Source of the DNA: Bacteroidetes bacterium UBA3022
GTDB lineage: Bacteria; Bacteroidota; Bacteroidia; Chitinophagales; BACL12
Assembly (NCBI GenBank): GCA_002346225.1
Contig: DDYY01000064.1
Span: forward strand, 14,853-78,852
Direction of reading: 5' to 3'
Length of the DNA stretch: 64,000 nt
In this document: positions 24,644-32,821 of the stretch, in pieces
Position numbering within the stretch: position 1 is the stretch's first letter
Layout: the number at the start of each line of letters is the position of its first letter
Position numbers and translations under genes: made by a program
The notes under the pieces: generated by a model
The model's database searches: none
The model's input: the letters and a program-made list of their open reading frames with translations, nothing else
Told to the model about the DNA's origin: nothing

Positions 24644-25496
24644 ACAGGCGGGTACGTTTTAAGACAAAGAGGTTGATAGCAATCACTGATAGCAGGTAAA
24701 TGAGCAGCATAGCATGCGCCTCCGGTTTATCGGTGAGGTCGAAACGAAACATTTTATCGGCAATCAGCGGCGACAACATACGTGGATCAGAAACACCCAG
24801 CAGCAGCGGTATCTCATAGGACCCCATGACGAAAATCAGGAACATGACAATCGATGCCATGGCCCGCTTCAGCAGAAGCGGAATTACAATTACACGCAGT
24901 GTCTGCCTTCTTGTGCTGCCGAGGTTGTTGCTCACCTGCTCCAGGTCTGCGACGTTTTCCGACAGGTAAATGTTGTTGAACAAGACTGTAAAATACGGAA
25001 TGGCCAAAATGATATGTGTAATAACAATCCCAATGGCCAAGGAATCATTCACCAGAGAAGGAAATTGCGCAGCGCTTTCGGAAAGTCCCCAGGCATAACT
25101 TACCCTGCTGAGAAGTCCCGATGGTGCCAGCATCTGATAGGTAAAGAAAGCTGCCACTACAGCAGGAATGCCCAGCGGTAAAAATAAAAGGTAGGCAGTT
25201 GTCTTCTGCTGCAAAGCAGCCTTATGGCGCAGACTCAGGTACAGCGCTGCAGTTAAGCTGATACCCATGGCCGACAAAGCAATGGCAAGGCTGTACAGGA
25301 GAGATATCCATATATTGCCGTCGGTCACTACCTGCTGCCAATAGGTCAGTGTCCATCCCTGTGATAGGAGACCTGTCAATCCCAGACTGTAAAGCAGGGA
25401 ATAGGCCGCACTGATCATTATAGGAACTACAATGATGCATAGGAACAGCGCTATGGACAATTTACTTTTCAATAATCTCTTTTCTGAAGTCGTCAA
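24633..25496 (-). CDS. ABC transporter permease 1 (YnjC N-terminal half-like)
   Basis: 287 residues, six membrane helices, with the E-A-A-type loop A-D-L-E-Q-V-S-N-N-L-G-S-T-R-R-Q-T in the middle. It forms a heterodimeric channel with permease 2. The start at 25496 lies 35 bases inside the binding-protein gene; no better ATG is visible, so translation is probably coupled. Confidence 0.85.
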   Translation of the reverse strand: MTTSEKRLLKSKLSIALFLCIIVVPIMISAAYSLLYSLGLTGLLSQGWTLTYWQQVVTDGNIWISLLYSLAIALSAMGISLTAALYLSLRHKAALQQKTTAYLLFLPLGIPAVVAAFFTYQMLAPSGLLSRVSYAWGLSESAAQFPSLVNDSLAIGIVITHIILAIPYFTVLFNNIYLSENVADLEQVSNNLGSTRRQTLRVIVIPLLLKRAMASIVMFLIFVMGSYEIPLLLGVSDPRMLSPLIADKMFRFDLTDKPEAHAMLLIYLLSVIAINLFVLKRTRLYAS

Positions 25497-26670
25497 ATAA
25501 GCGAATCATGTATTCCGGTGCCAGCTCCATGAGCGCCAGGCTATCGATAGCAGAACGTTGTGGTGCATAGGTTCTGCCGGGAACGTTATTAAATTTCTCC
25601 TGCCACTCTTCGGGCAATCTGTTCCTGTCTAACACCGTTCCATCTCCCCACACGGCAGGTTGCAGCTTGTGGTATTGTGCTTCCGGACTCAACAGAAAAT
25701 TGATGACCAGCATAGCTCCTGCTTTATTCGGAGCACCCTGAGCAATGCCCATATAATGCGCGTTCTGAATGGTACCGGAGCTGAACACGAATGCCCGGGC
25801 TGTCGGCGGTAGCAGCTGTTGCAAAACTTTGTTGTCTACTTCTCCGTCGTTATTGCTCATGCTGAAATGAATTTCACCATTTGCGAGCAGTTTGTGCATG
25901 GTGGCAGGACCATCGGGAAACGTCTTCCCGCCTTTCCACATATAGGGCTGCAGACTGCGCACATACTCCCAAAGCAATGCCGATGCTTTCCTGTATCGCT
26001 CCTCCGAGAAAGGACCATCGAGCGCATCGCCACCACCGGCCAGCGCTATGAGCCAGGCTTTGAGCAAAGTCATGCCGGTGAAATCGTTGGGGATGGTAAA
26101 AGTACCGGGATTTTCCTGCACATATTGCTGCAGGGCTTCCATGGTCAAGGGAGGCTGTGGCGTCAACAGGGAATCGTAAATAATCGCCATTTGCACATTC
26201 CCCCAGGGGCATTCATACCCTTCAATGGGTTGCTGAAAATCAATACCTATGAAGGGATTGTTCCAGTCTACCAGTGCTGCATTCGGCAAGCGGTCGGTGA
26301 AAGGCCCATACAAGCCGTCTATCTGTCGTAGCTGATAAAAGGTCTCGCCGTTAATCCACATCATGTCGATGGCAGAGCTGCGCTTACCTGCTTCCTTTTC
26401 GGTCATCAACAGCGATACAATCTGATTGCCCTGACCGCCGGCCACCTGCAGATCAATATTGTATAATTCCTTTACCCTTGGCTTTACAAATTGCTGGATG
26501 TAACTATTGATGAAAGGATCGCCCTGCCACATCATCAGGTGCACCGTGGTATTGCTACCCGCTGCCACCATCTCTTCCCAGGTTGAGGGGACCGGGGCAG
26601 CATCCTGTTGGCGGCAAGCAGCTACCAACAAGAATAGTCCAAAGATTAAAATATATTTTTTCATATTCAT
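25462..26670 (-). CDS. ABC transporter substrate-binding lipoprotein, YnjB family
   Basis: About 402 residues from ATG 26670 (or 26664). Lipobox L-V-A-A-C gives a lipid anchor. The order of motifs matches the YnjB family (COG4134): W-E-E-M, W-Q-G-D-P-F-I-N-S-Y, D-M-M-W-I-N-G-E-T-F, P-W-G-N-V-Q-M, P-N-D-F-T-G, L-W-E-Y-V-R-S-L-Q-P-Y-M-W-K-G-G-K-T-F-P, and F-L-L-S-P-E-A-Q-Y-H-K-L-Q-P-x-V-W-G-D. The substrate of YnjBCD transporters is not known. It collects the ligand in the periplasm after passage through the TonB receptor encoded upstream. Confidence 0.9.
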   Translation of the reverse strand: MNMKKYILIFGLFLLVAACRQQDAAPVPSTWEEMVAAGSNTTVHLMMWQGDPFINSYIQQFVKPRVKELYNIDLQVAGGQGNQIVSLLMTEKEAGKRSSAIDMMWINGETFYQLRQIDGLYGPFTDRLPNAALVDWNNPFIGIDFQQPIEGYECPWGNVQMAIIYDSLLTPQPPLTMEALQQYVQENPGTFTIPNDFTGMTLLKAWLIALAGGGDALDGPFSEERYRKASALLWEYVRSLQPYMWKGGKTFPDGPATMHKLLANGEIHFSMSNNDGEVDNKVLQQLLPPTARAFVFSSGTIQNAHYMGIAQGAPNKAGAMLVINFLLSPEAQYHKLQPAVWGDGTVLDRNRLPEEWQEKFNNVPGRTYAPQRSAIDSLALMELAPEYMIRLFDDFRKEIIEK

Positions 26671-26677
26671 ATAAAGT

Positions 26678-26703
26678 GCAGTAGCAACCGGAGCTGCTAC
26701 TGC
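26678..26703 (-). promoter_or_regulatory. stem-loop between the TonB receptor and binding-protein genes
   Basis: GCAGTAGCA and TGCTACTGC form a perfect nine-base stem with an eight-base loop in the short gap between the two genes. No T run follows on the minus strand, so an mRNA stability or differential-expression role is more likely than termination. Confidence 0.45.
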
Positions 26704-26711
26704 TAATATCA

Positions 26712-29700
26712 TCAGAAATAGTAACGCGCACCAAACTGAAACTGACGGGGCGGAGCGGCATTTCTGCGCACCAGCACACCCGAGCTGGCAGGACCCACCT
26801 GAATCTGGTTACTTTGGGTAGCGTTGTTAAAATAGCCACTCAGGTTCTCGGCATTCAACAGGTTGAATACATCTGCCCTGATTTCAAAGTGCCCGCCGCC
26901 TTTCATGTTGAAGGTATATTGCGCTGCCAGATCGATGGTGTTGTTCCAGGGCAGGCGATCGCTGTTGCGCGTTTCACCCGGAGAACGATCGGTGATACCG
27001 GTGTACTGACCCGTGAATGCATTGGTAGATAAGTCACCGTTCAGGTCGATGGTGCCGTACAATGCAGCATCGGGAATGCGATTGATCGGCATACCACTTT
27101 GCACCAATCCGGCAAAGGTAAATTGCCATCCTTCCCAGGGAAACAAGTTGAAGATGGTGTTGAATACGTGGGTACGGTCGTTGATACTGGGCCCCCATTC
27201 ATCTTCAAATCTGTTGGCATCCATTGCGCGGAAGTTGATATCCTCCGTATTGTTTTCATTCCTGCTCAGGGTATAGATAAACCTCCAGGAATAGTTATCA
27301 TCGCTGCGGTCTTTCTGAAGGTTCAGGCTGATACCGAAGAACCTGCTCTCACCGGCAGTTTCTGTCATCACCACATTGCGTGCTACGCCGTATACCGTAT
27401 CTCCGTCAATAATGGCATAAGAACCTTCGTAGATGGCTACGGGTCTGGTGAGGTCTGCTGCAGCAGGGTCCCTTACATCGCTGGCAGTGAAGGCCGGGCC
27501 GGGATAAAACGGTGCAGGTGCATTCACATCGCGCAGGCGGTACAGGAAGTTGGTCTTATTATAAAAACCATCTATATAAAATAACTTATCTTCTGAAAGT
27601 TGAACCTGGTAGCCCAGCGAAAACTGATGGGTTTGCGGATTCTGAAATCCATTGGGATTGAGGATGCGTCTTTCCGCACTGAATACCTGATCGCGCTGTG
27701 CTTGCAGTTCCGCAGCAGAAGGACCGTTGAGATAAGGCACACCTGCTGCAAATGCAGAGAGCGTTCCTTCGAAAGTAATGAGATCCAGATTGGTATTTTC
27801 AGGCAAAGCTCCCTGATCGATGAGTGCCTGCAGTTGTCTGCGGTAGTCAGCACTGTTGGTATTCTGTTGGAGTGCATCGCTGTAAACCGCATACAGTATC
27901 TTGTCGTATACCATCGCGTAACCCCCGCGGAGAACGCTTCTGTTGTTGAGCTTGTAGTTGAAGCTGGCCCTTGGCGCCAGGTTGTTGAGGTCACCCTGTT
28001 CACTGCCACCTTTTGATAAATCGTCGTAGTCGTAGCGCAGACCGAAAGTGAGATTGAGCCGGTTGTTGACGGAATACTGATCCTCGGCATATATGCTGAT
28101 GATATTCTGGCGGGTGCCGAATGTAGCCGGACGCAGTTCCACTGAATAGCCTGTCACCAGGGCATCTGCCGGTATATCGTTCACATCCAGCGCAGTGCCG
28201 AACTGGGCAATGTCGTTGAACTGTGCACTGCTTAAGAGTACGGAGTAATTCCCATCGGGATTGCCACCTGCTGCCAGCTGAAAGTCGGAACTGATGAATT
28301 CTACCCCGGTCTTAATGGTGTGGTTACCCCTGTAAAAATTCAGCTTTTGTTGCAGTTGAATTGTATTCTCCAGATCATCGAAATAGTAGCCTGGATGTCC
28401 GAGTATCGCAATCGGACCGGGTGTTATGCTGTCGAACACTGTTACACTGGGGCCGGCACCGTTAACGGGATCGGCATAGTTCCAGCGGAAGCGGCTGTAT
28501 TGCACATTTGTTTCACTGGAGAAAGCCGCACCCACATAGCTGTTTTTACTGGCAATGATAAAGGCATTGCGTTGCTGGGTATTGGCAGCCGATGGAAATG
28601 CTACTCCGCCTTCCAGTCCGCCTCCTTGTCTTTCAATACCAGTCAGACCGAGGTTGGCACGTAGGGAAGAGCAAAAGCGGTTGCTCCATCGGTGGTCAAT
28701 TTTACCGCTGACATAAGTGAATGTGTTTTGACCCGGTACCGATGCCAGCAGGTTCAGCCGATCTACATCCAGCAGGTTTTCTTTAAAATCGAAGGTCTGC
28801 TCCACATTCACATAGTAAAATGTTTTATCTTTTGTAATGGCGCCGCCGAAACCAATTCCAAACTGCTGGCGCATGAAAGTATTGTTTACCTGGTTACCGG
28901 AAAGGTCGCGCTGGGTATAGGGTGAAGCTCCTGTAAAGAGCGTATCGATAGCTGCTCCCGGCCGGGTAACATAGAAGGCCTCTGCGCTGAAATCATTAGA
29001 ACCGCTGCGGGTAGTAATGTCGATGACACCATTTCCTGTGAGCCCATACTCCGTGCTGTAATTATTGGTCAACACCGTAACGTTGCGGGCGAAGCCCACC
29101 GGAATGGCAAACTTTTGTCCCCCCAGGAAACGTTCGTTGTTATCGAAGCCATCGATGGTATAGTTGGTGTACAAAGAGTTGGCGCCCATGATACTCACGC
29201 TAGGGGCCTCGGGATAAAAACCTGTTGCCTGCACTACATTCGGCAGTCGGAAAAGTACGCGGGTGATGTCCCTGCCTTCCACCGGAATCTGCTGAATTTC
29301 TTTCAGGTTTAATTCTGAAGCCACTTCCGCATTGATGGTGTTGATGCGGGTGGTGCTTTTGGCAGAAATGGCGACCTCTTCGAGCGTAGTTTCCGAAATA
29401 CGGGCCATCGTCAATTGCACACTCGCCTTTTCATTGTTTTTCAGTTCAATATTGCTGGCGGAAGCCGGATAGTAAGCTGCATTGCCGACCGTTTGCACAT
29501 TGTACAAACCGTTGGTGGGCAATCCCTTGAAACGCACTTTACCCTGATCGTCCGTAAGCCCCTGATCGGTGAAACCTATCTGGATATTTTCAATGTTTAC
29601 GGTAATTCCCTCCAGGGGTTCCGCCGATGCCAGATCCGTAACACTCACCACCAGATCGACCTGGGCAGATAATAAAGAAATAAATAATATACTTATTGTA

Positions 29701-29729
29701 GTTAATATAAAATGACGCATAAGAAGCAT
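26712..29729 (-). CDS. TonB-dependent outer membrane receptor, Oar-like, with CarboxypepD_reg-like domain
   Basis: 1005 residues. A signal peptide (ends L-L-S-A-Q) is followed by a carboxypeptidase-regulatory-like beta domain (about 25-110), a plug (about 125-240, with G-R-D-I-T-R-V-L and the Y-T-I-D-G-F-D-N-N-E loop) and a 22-strand-sized barrel ending in F-G-A-R-Y-Y-F with a terminal Phe. The S-T-E-Y-G-L-T-G-N-G-V-I-D-I-T-T-R-S-G motif is typical of Oar-like receptors. No SusD partner is present, so it is not a glycan SusCD pair. It should pass the ligand to the YnjB-like lipoprotein. ATG 29729 or 29720 may be used. Confidence 0.93.
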   Translation of the reverse strand: MLLMRHFILTTISILFISLLSAQVDLVVSVTDLASAEPLEGITVNIENIQIGFTDQGLTDDQGKVRFKGLPTNGLYNVQTVGNAAYYPASASNIELKNNEKASVQLTMARISETTLEEVAISAKSTTRINTINAEVASELNLKEIQQIPVEGRDITRVLFRLPNVVQATGFYPEAPSVSIMGANSLYTNYTIDGFDNNERFLGGQKFAIPVGFARNVTVLTNNYSTEYGLTGNGVIDITTRSGSNDFSAEAFYVTRPGAAIDTLFTGASPYTQRDLSGNQVNNTFMRQQFGIGFGGAITKDKTFYYVNVEQTFDFKENLLDVDRLNLLASVPGQNTFTYVSGKIDHRWSNRFCSSLRANLGLTGIERQGGGLEGGVAFPSAANTQQRNAFIIASKNSYVGAAFSSETNVQYSRFRWNYADPVNGAGPSVTVFDSITPGPIAILGHPGYYFDDLENTIQLQQKLNFYRGNHTIKTGVEFISSDFQLAAGGNPDGNYSVLLSSAQFNDIAQFGTALDVNDIPADALVTGYSVELRPATFGTRQNIISIYAEDQYSVNNRLNLTFGLRYDYDDLSKGGSEQGDLNNLAPRASFNYKLNNRSVLRGGYAMVYDKILYAVYSDALQQNTNSADYRRQLQALIDQGALPENTNLDLITFEGTLSAFAAGVPYLNGPSAAELQAQRDQVFSAERRILNPNGFQNPQTHQFSLGYQVQLSEDKLFYIDGFYNKTNFLYRLRDVNAPAPFYPGPAFTASDVRDPAAADLTRPVAIYEGSYAIIDGDTVYGVARNVVMTETAGESRFFGISLNLQKDRSDDNYSWRFIYTLSRNENNTEDINFRAMDANRFEDEWGPSINDRTHVFNTIFNLFPWEGWQFTFAGLVQSGMPINRIPDAALYGTIDLNGDLSTNAFTGQYTGITDRSPGETRNSDRLPWNNTIDLAAQYTFNMKGGGHFEIRADVFNLLNAENLSGYFNNATQSNQIQVGPASSGVLVRRNAAPPRQFQFGARYYF

Positions 29730-29773
29730 TTTGCTTTAAGAAAATAGGGTTTCAAAAAATTCGAAGGAATGCT

Positions 29774-30457
29774 TTAGATGTGCGGGGGACCGCGATGTTC
29801 GGGACTGCCGGGATGAAAGCCGGACAGCAGGGCTACAGGTTGTGGTTGCCACAAACCCGGTAACAACATAAGTGATAAAACCTGCTGCAACCATTGCAGT
29901 TGATGCGACCTTATCGGCAGGCGCAGCAGCTTAAAAGTGTCGGCAAGCGAATTGATATCGTGCAGTCTCGGCAGCGTTGCTCTCCTGTCCGGTGTAGAAT
30001 TTTCAATGGCGGCAAATAATCCGGCCGATTGCCAGGGAAGTGCCGCAATATCGGTTTGGGTAAAAGCAGCACGGCTCAAACCCAGGAGGTACACACCACC
30101 TCTGTAATCAGGACCGCCCACTACATCGTGGTATTCCAGCATTGCTGCCGCCTTGCGCAGATGATGGCTTTTCAGCTGGGGACAATCGCTCCCAATGGCA
30201 ATTACATTTTCATACCCCTGATCGAAAGCCAATTGTAAGGCGCGCTGCAGTCGTAAGCCGAAGGTAGGTCCTTCCTGATGCGCAGTTGTATGCAGTATAA
30301 CCGGCAACCCCGACTGCGCTGCCACTTTTCTCGCATGCTGCCATAAGCCACTGGCCAGTTTGTAGTTGAACCGCTCTTTCCATTGTTTGCTTCTAACCTC
30401 GTCTTCCGGATTACGGGCAAATATTAAGATAGCGGTATTTGAGTCGTGGCGGTGCAC
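29774..30457 (-). CDS. DUF2064 / rSAM-associated glycosyltransferase-like protein (TIGR04282 type)
   Basis: 227 residues from a GTG at 30457. It shows the nucleotide-sugar transferase-like fold of this family: A-I-L-I-F-A-R-N-P near the start, I-A-I-G-S-D-C-P-Q-L in the middle and L-H-D-I-N-S-L-A-D-T in the C-terminal third. The family name records frequent co-occurrence with radical SAM enzymes. It is 44 bases upstream of the TonB receptor gene on the same strand and could be the first gene of that operon. The reaction is unknown. The C-terminal 25 residues are Pro/His-rich and not part of the family core. Confidence 0.8.
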   Translation of the reverse strand: MHRHDSNTAILIFARNPEDEVRSKQWKERFNYKLASGLWQHARKVAAQSGLPVILHTTAHQEGPTFGLRLQRALQLAFDQGYENVIAIGSDCPQLKSHHLRKAAAMLEYHDVVGGPDYRGGVYLLGLSRAAFTQTDIAALPWQSAGLFAAIENSTPDRRATLPRLHDINSLADTFKLLRLPIRSHQLQWLQQVLSLMLLPGLWQPQPVALLSGFHPGSPEHRGPPHI

Positions 30458-30512
30458 CGGTAAATATGACTGTAAATATAGGTAAGCTCTTTTTAGTTCA
30501 GGATACCGGCTT

Positions 30513-31865
30513 TTATAGTGTCCTTTTCAGGATATAAAAAGAGTGGGGCGCCGGTGCAAGGCTGCCAGCTATGGTCATGGATGCGCCTGTCATCATATCT
30601 ACCCACTGCCCTTCCAGATCTTCCGGTAATGGTGTCGCGCCCACTGTTGCATTTCGCGGATTAACAATGTACATGATTTGCACGTTGTCCGCTTCCTTCA
30701 CAAAAGTGGCAATATGAAAACCGGTATCGACCCAGCGAATTTCCGCAGCACGCGCTGCCGGCTCCGAAGTGTATATCTGCATCAGCTTGCGGTAGGTTGC
30801 CAACACATCCGGATTATCAAACCAGTTGATGGTTCCCCGGCTAAAGAAAGGGGTTGTGGTGGTCTTACCTACTTCCTGTCCATTGTAAATGAGCGGCACT
30901 CCTCCTAAAAAAGTACTGAATACAAAGGCAGATAGTGCAGCATCCTGGCCACCGAAAAGGACGGGCGGTGGTGCATCCCAGGCCGATTCATCGTGGTTGG
31001 TGGTAAAACGCAACCTTCGGGTGCCCGGAGGCATGGGACTATACTCTGCATTGTGGGTGCTCCAAAGGGTGGCAACAGCAGCATTCTGATTGAATACCTG
31101 TTGCAGACTTCCGTAAAAACTCCATCCGTAATTCATTTGAAACCCGGCCGCAAAATGGTCGGCCCGCGCACCCTCGGCCAACAGTATCAGCCCTTCGCCA
31201 TGACGCCTGTGCAGGGAATCAATAGCTTGCTGCCAGAAATCAAAGGGAACGTAATCGGCGGCGTCGCAGCGAAATCCGTCAATTCCGGTATTCGTAACCC
31301 AGAATGACAGGGCATCGATCATGGCCCGGCGCATAGCTGCATTGTCGAAGTTCAAGTCTGCTACGTCATTCCAACCCGTTCCCGGAGGTGAGACGATATT
31401 TCCTGCAGCATCCTGCGTATACCACGAGGTGTTGGATATCCATGGGTTATCCCATGCGGTATGGTTGGCGACCCAATCAAGTATGACCGCTATGCCGCGC
31501 TCGTGTGCTGCATCTACCAGCTCCTGAAAATCCTGCATATCGCCAAATTCCGGATTGACCGCCTGATAGTCGGCAACTGCATAGGGCGACCCCAATTGAC
31601 CCACACTGTTGAGTTGCCCGACCGGGAAAACCGGCATCAGCCAAATGGTATTGACACCCAGACTGGCCATATGATCCAGACCTGCAGTTACACCGTCAAA
31701 GTCGTAGGTATCACTGAACACACGGAGATTCACCTCATACATCACCATTTCCTGCACGGATGGAGGAACGAATTGTTCCGTATCCAGCACAGGTGCATCA
31801 GTGGTGCAGGACCAGCTGAAAAAGAACACTGGTAAACAAAATAAAATATATTTAATATTTTTCAT
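30513..31865 (-). CDS. alpha-amylase family (GH13) lipoprotein
   Basis: 450 residues. A lipoprotein signal ends S-W-S-C at Cys20. The GH13 catalytic regions are intact: D-W-V-A-N-H (130-135), G-F-R-C-D-A with nucleophile Asp201, L-L-A-E-G with acid/base Glu231, and T-N-H-D with His291/Asp292. It should hydrolyse alpha-1,4 glucans or malto-oligosaccharides at the cell envelope. No susC/susD or other glucan genes are adjacent. The stop lies 55 bases from the DUF2064 start, so read-through to it is possible. Confidence 0.92.
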   Translation of the reverse strand: MKNIKYILFCLPVFFFSWSCTTDAPVLDTEQFVPPSVQEMVMYEVNLRVFSDTYDFDGVTAGLDHMASLGVNTIWLMPVFPVGQLNSVGQLGSPYAVADYQAVNPEFGDMQDFQELVDAAHERGIAVILDWVANHTAWDNPWISNTSWYTQDAAGNIVSPPGTGWNDVADLNFDNAAMRRAMIDALSFWVTNTGIDGFRCDAADYVPFDFWQQAIDSLHRRHGEGLILLAEGARADHFAAGFQMNYGWSFYGSLQQVFNQNAAVATLWSTHNAEYSPMPPGTRRLRFTTNHDESAWDAPPPVLFGGQDAALSAFVFSTFLGGVPLIYNGQEVGKTTTTPFFSRGTINWFDNPDVLATYRKLMQIYTSEPAARAAEIRWVDTGFHIATFVKEADNVQIMYIVNPRNATVGATPLPEDLEGQWVDMMTGASMTIAGSLAPAPHSFYILKRTL

Positions 31866-31885
31866 GGGTAGATGGGTGCTCCCGG

Positions 31886-32269
31886 TTATTTCTCCATAGA
31901 GCCACCGAACATTTTATCCATGGAAACATGCACTTTCCATTGTCCGTCTTCCATGATCAGCTCATAGACCATTTCCATATTGTTCTGGTCTTTACCGGAA
32001 ACGGCAGCAGTGTCGCCGGTTATTTTGGTAGCCTCTTCATTGATATCAATGGAAATCACTTCTCCATCTCCTTCACTGCCAAAGCCCGATAGGATATTGA
32101 TAGTGGCTGCGCTTTCTTCAGAGGATAATGCCTTTGCCTCATCCCAGTTCCGGCTGTTGACCGCTTCTACAAATGCTTCCACGGTAGCTTCCGGAGATCT
32201 CTTGGAAGAACAGGACATCATGAAGGGGATTATCAGGGATACTAGTAACAGGTGCTTCAATTTGTTCAT
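31886..32269 (-). CDS. small lipoprotein, DUF4878-like (NTF2 fold)
   Basis: 127 residues. Lipobox M-M-S-C, then S-P-E-A-T-V-E-A-F-V-E-A-V-N-S-R-N-W-D-E-A, the helix typical of NTF2-like DUF4878 lipoproteins, and a closing G-Q-W-K-V-H-V strand. Function is unknown. A near-consensus -7 element TACCTTCG lies on the minus strand at 32296-32289. Confidence 0.75.
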   Translation of the reverse strand: MNKLKHLLLVSLIIPFMMSCSSKRSPEATVEAFVEAVNSRNWDEAKALSSEESAATINILSGFGSEGDGEVISIDINEEATKITGDTAAVSGKDQNNMEMVYELIMEDGQWKVHVSMDKMFGGSMEK

Positions 32270-32314
32270 TTGGTTGGATTTCGTGCAACGAAGGTAATTG
32301 TAATTTCTATTCTG

Positions 32315-32737
32315 CTACTCGGTAACTATGTCATCTTTTGGCAATGAGCCGGCGTATGGAATAATCATTCTGGTCCGCAACCGCTCATCACAAAAGTGGA
32401 AATCGACCGGTGCACCGTGGAATACAAATTCTGATAGTTCTCCGGTGGTTACCCGGGCCGCCTGTATGTTCTCTTCATCTGCTTCCGCCCCTTCCACCAT
32501 GACCATTTTAAATTGATAGGTGCCTTCCTGCTTATCTATCTGCACCGAGAGGGGTTGCTGATCAACGGTACCTGAACCCTGCAGGTATTGCTGCAACCGG
32601 ATGGCCTCCGATTCGGTGATGTGTTCGGTATAGTAAAGCTCTGCCTTGCCGAAAGCCAGTCTGGTGCCGTAGTCGGGAGGACTGCATGCAGCGAAAAAAA
32701 TAAACAACAGCAGGAATAGGTAGGTCTTTGAATGCAT
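32315..32737 (-). CDS. hypothetical lipoprotein
   Basis: 140 residues with lipobox F-F-A-A-C. The mature part (R-L-A-F-G-K-A-E-L-Y-Y-T-E-H-I-T) has mixed helix and strand and a single Cys in F-H-F-C-D-E. I do not recognise the family. The start is supported by a perfect TAAATTTG element exactly four bases upstream of the ATG. Confidence 0.75.
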   Translation of the reverse strand: MHSKTYLFLLLFIFFAACSPPDYGTRLAFGKAELYYTEHITESEAIRLQQYLQGSGTVDQQPLSVQIDKQEGTYQFKMVMVEGAEADEENIQAARVTTGELSEFVFHGAPVDFHFCDERLRTRMIIPYAGSLPKDDIVTE

Positions 32738-32749
32738 TGTTCAAATTTA
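32738..32749 (-). promoter_or_regulatory. -7 element of the lipoprotein gene, four bases before the ATG
   Basis: Minus strand TAAATTTG (32749-32742), AACA, ATG. Perfect consensus; predicts a leaderless mRNA. Confidence 0.6.
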
Positions 32750-32761
32750 CATCAACCACAA

Positions 32762-32804
32762 TAAAAAAGACCGGCAGTTTGTTGACTGCCGGCCGGTGTT
32801 TTTT
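32762..32804 (-). terminator. terminator of nrdJ
   Basis: Minus strand CCGGCAGT-caacaa-ACTGCCGG followed by TCTTTTTT, just after the nrdJ stop; the opposite flank is T-rich on the plus strand, so it may act both ways. Confidence 0.88.
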
Positions 32805-32821
32805 ATAGGATGCTGCAACAA

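Noticed and set aside
26712..29729. SusC of a glycan utilisation locus
   Set aside because: No SusD gene follows and the receptor has Oar-like features; the partner is a YnjB lipoprotein instead.
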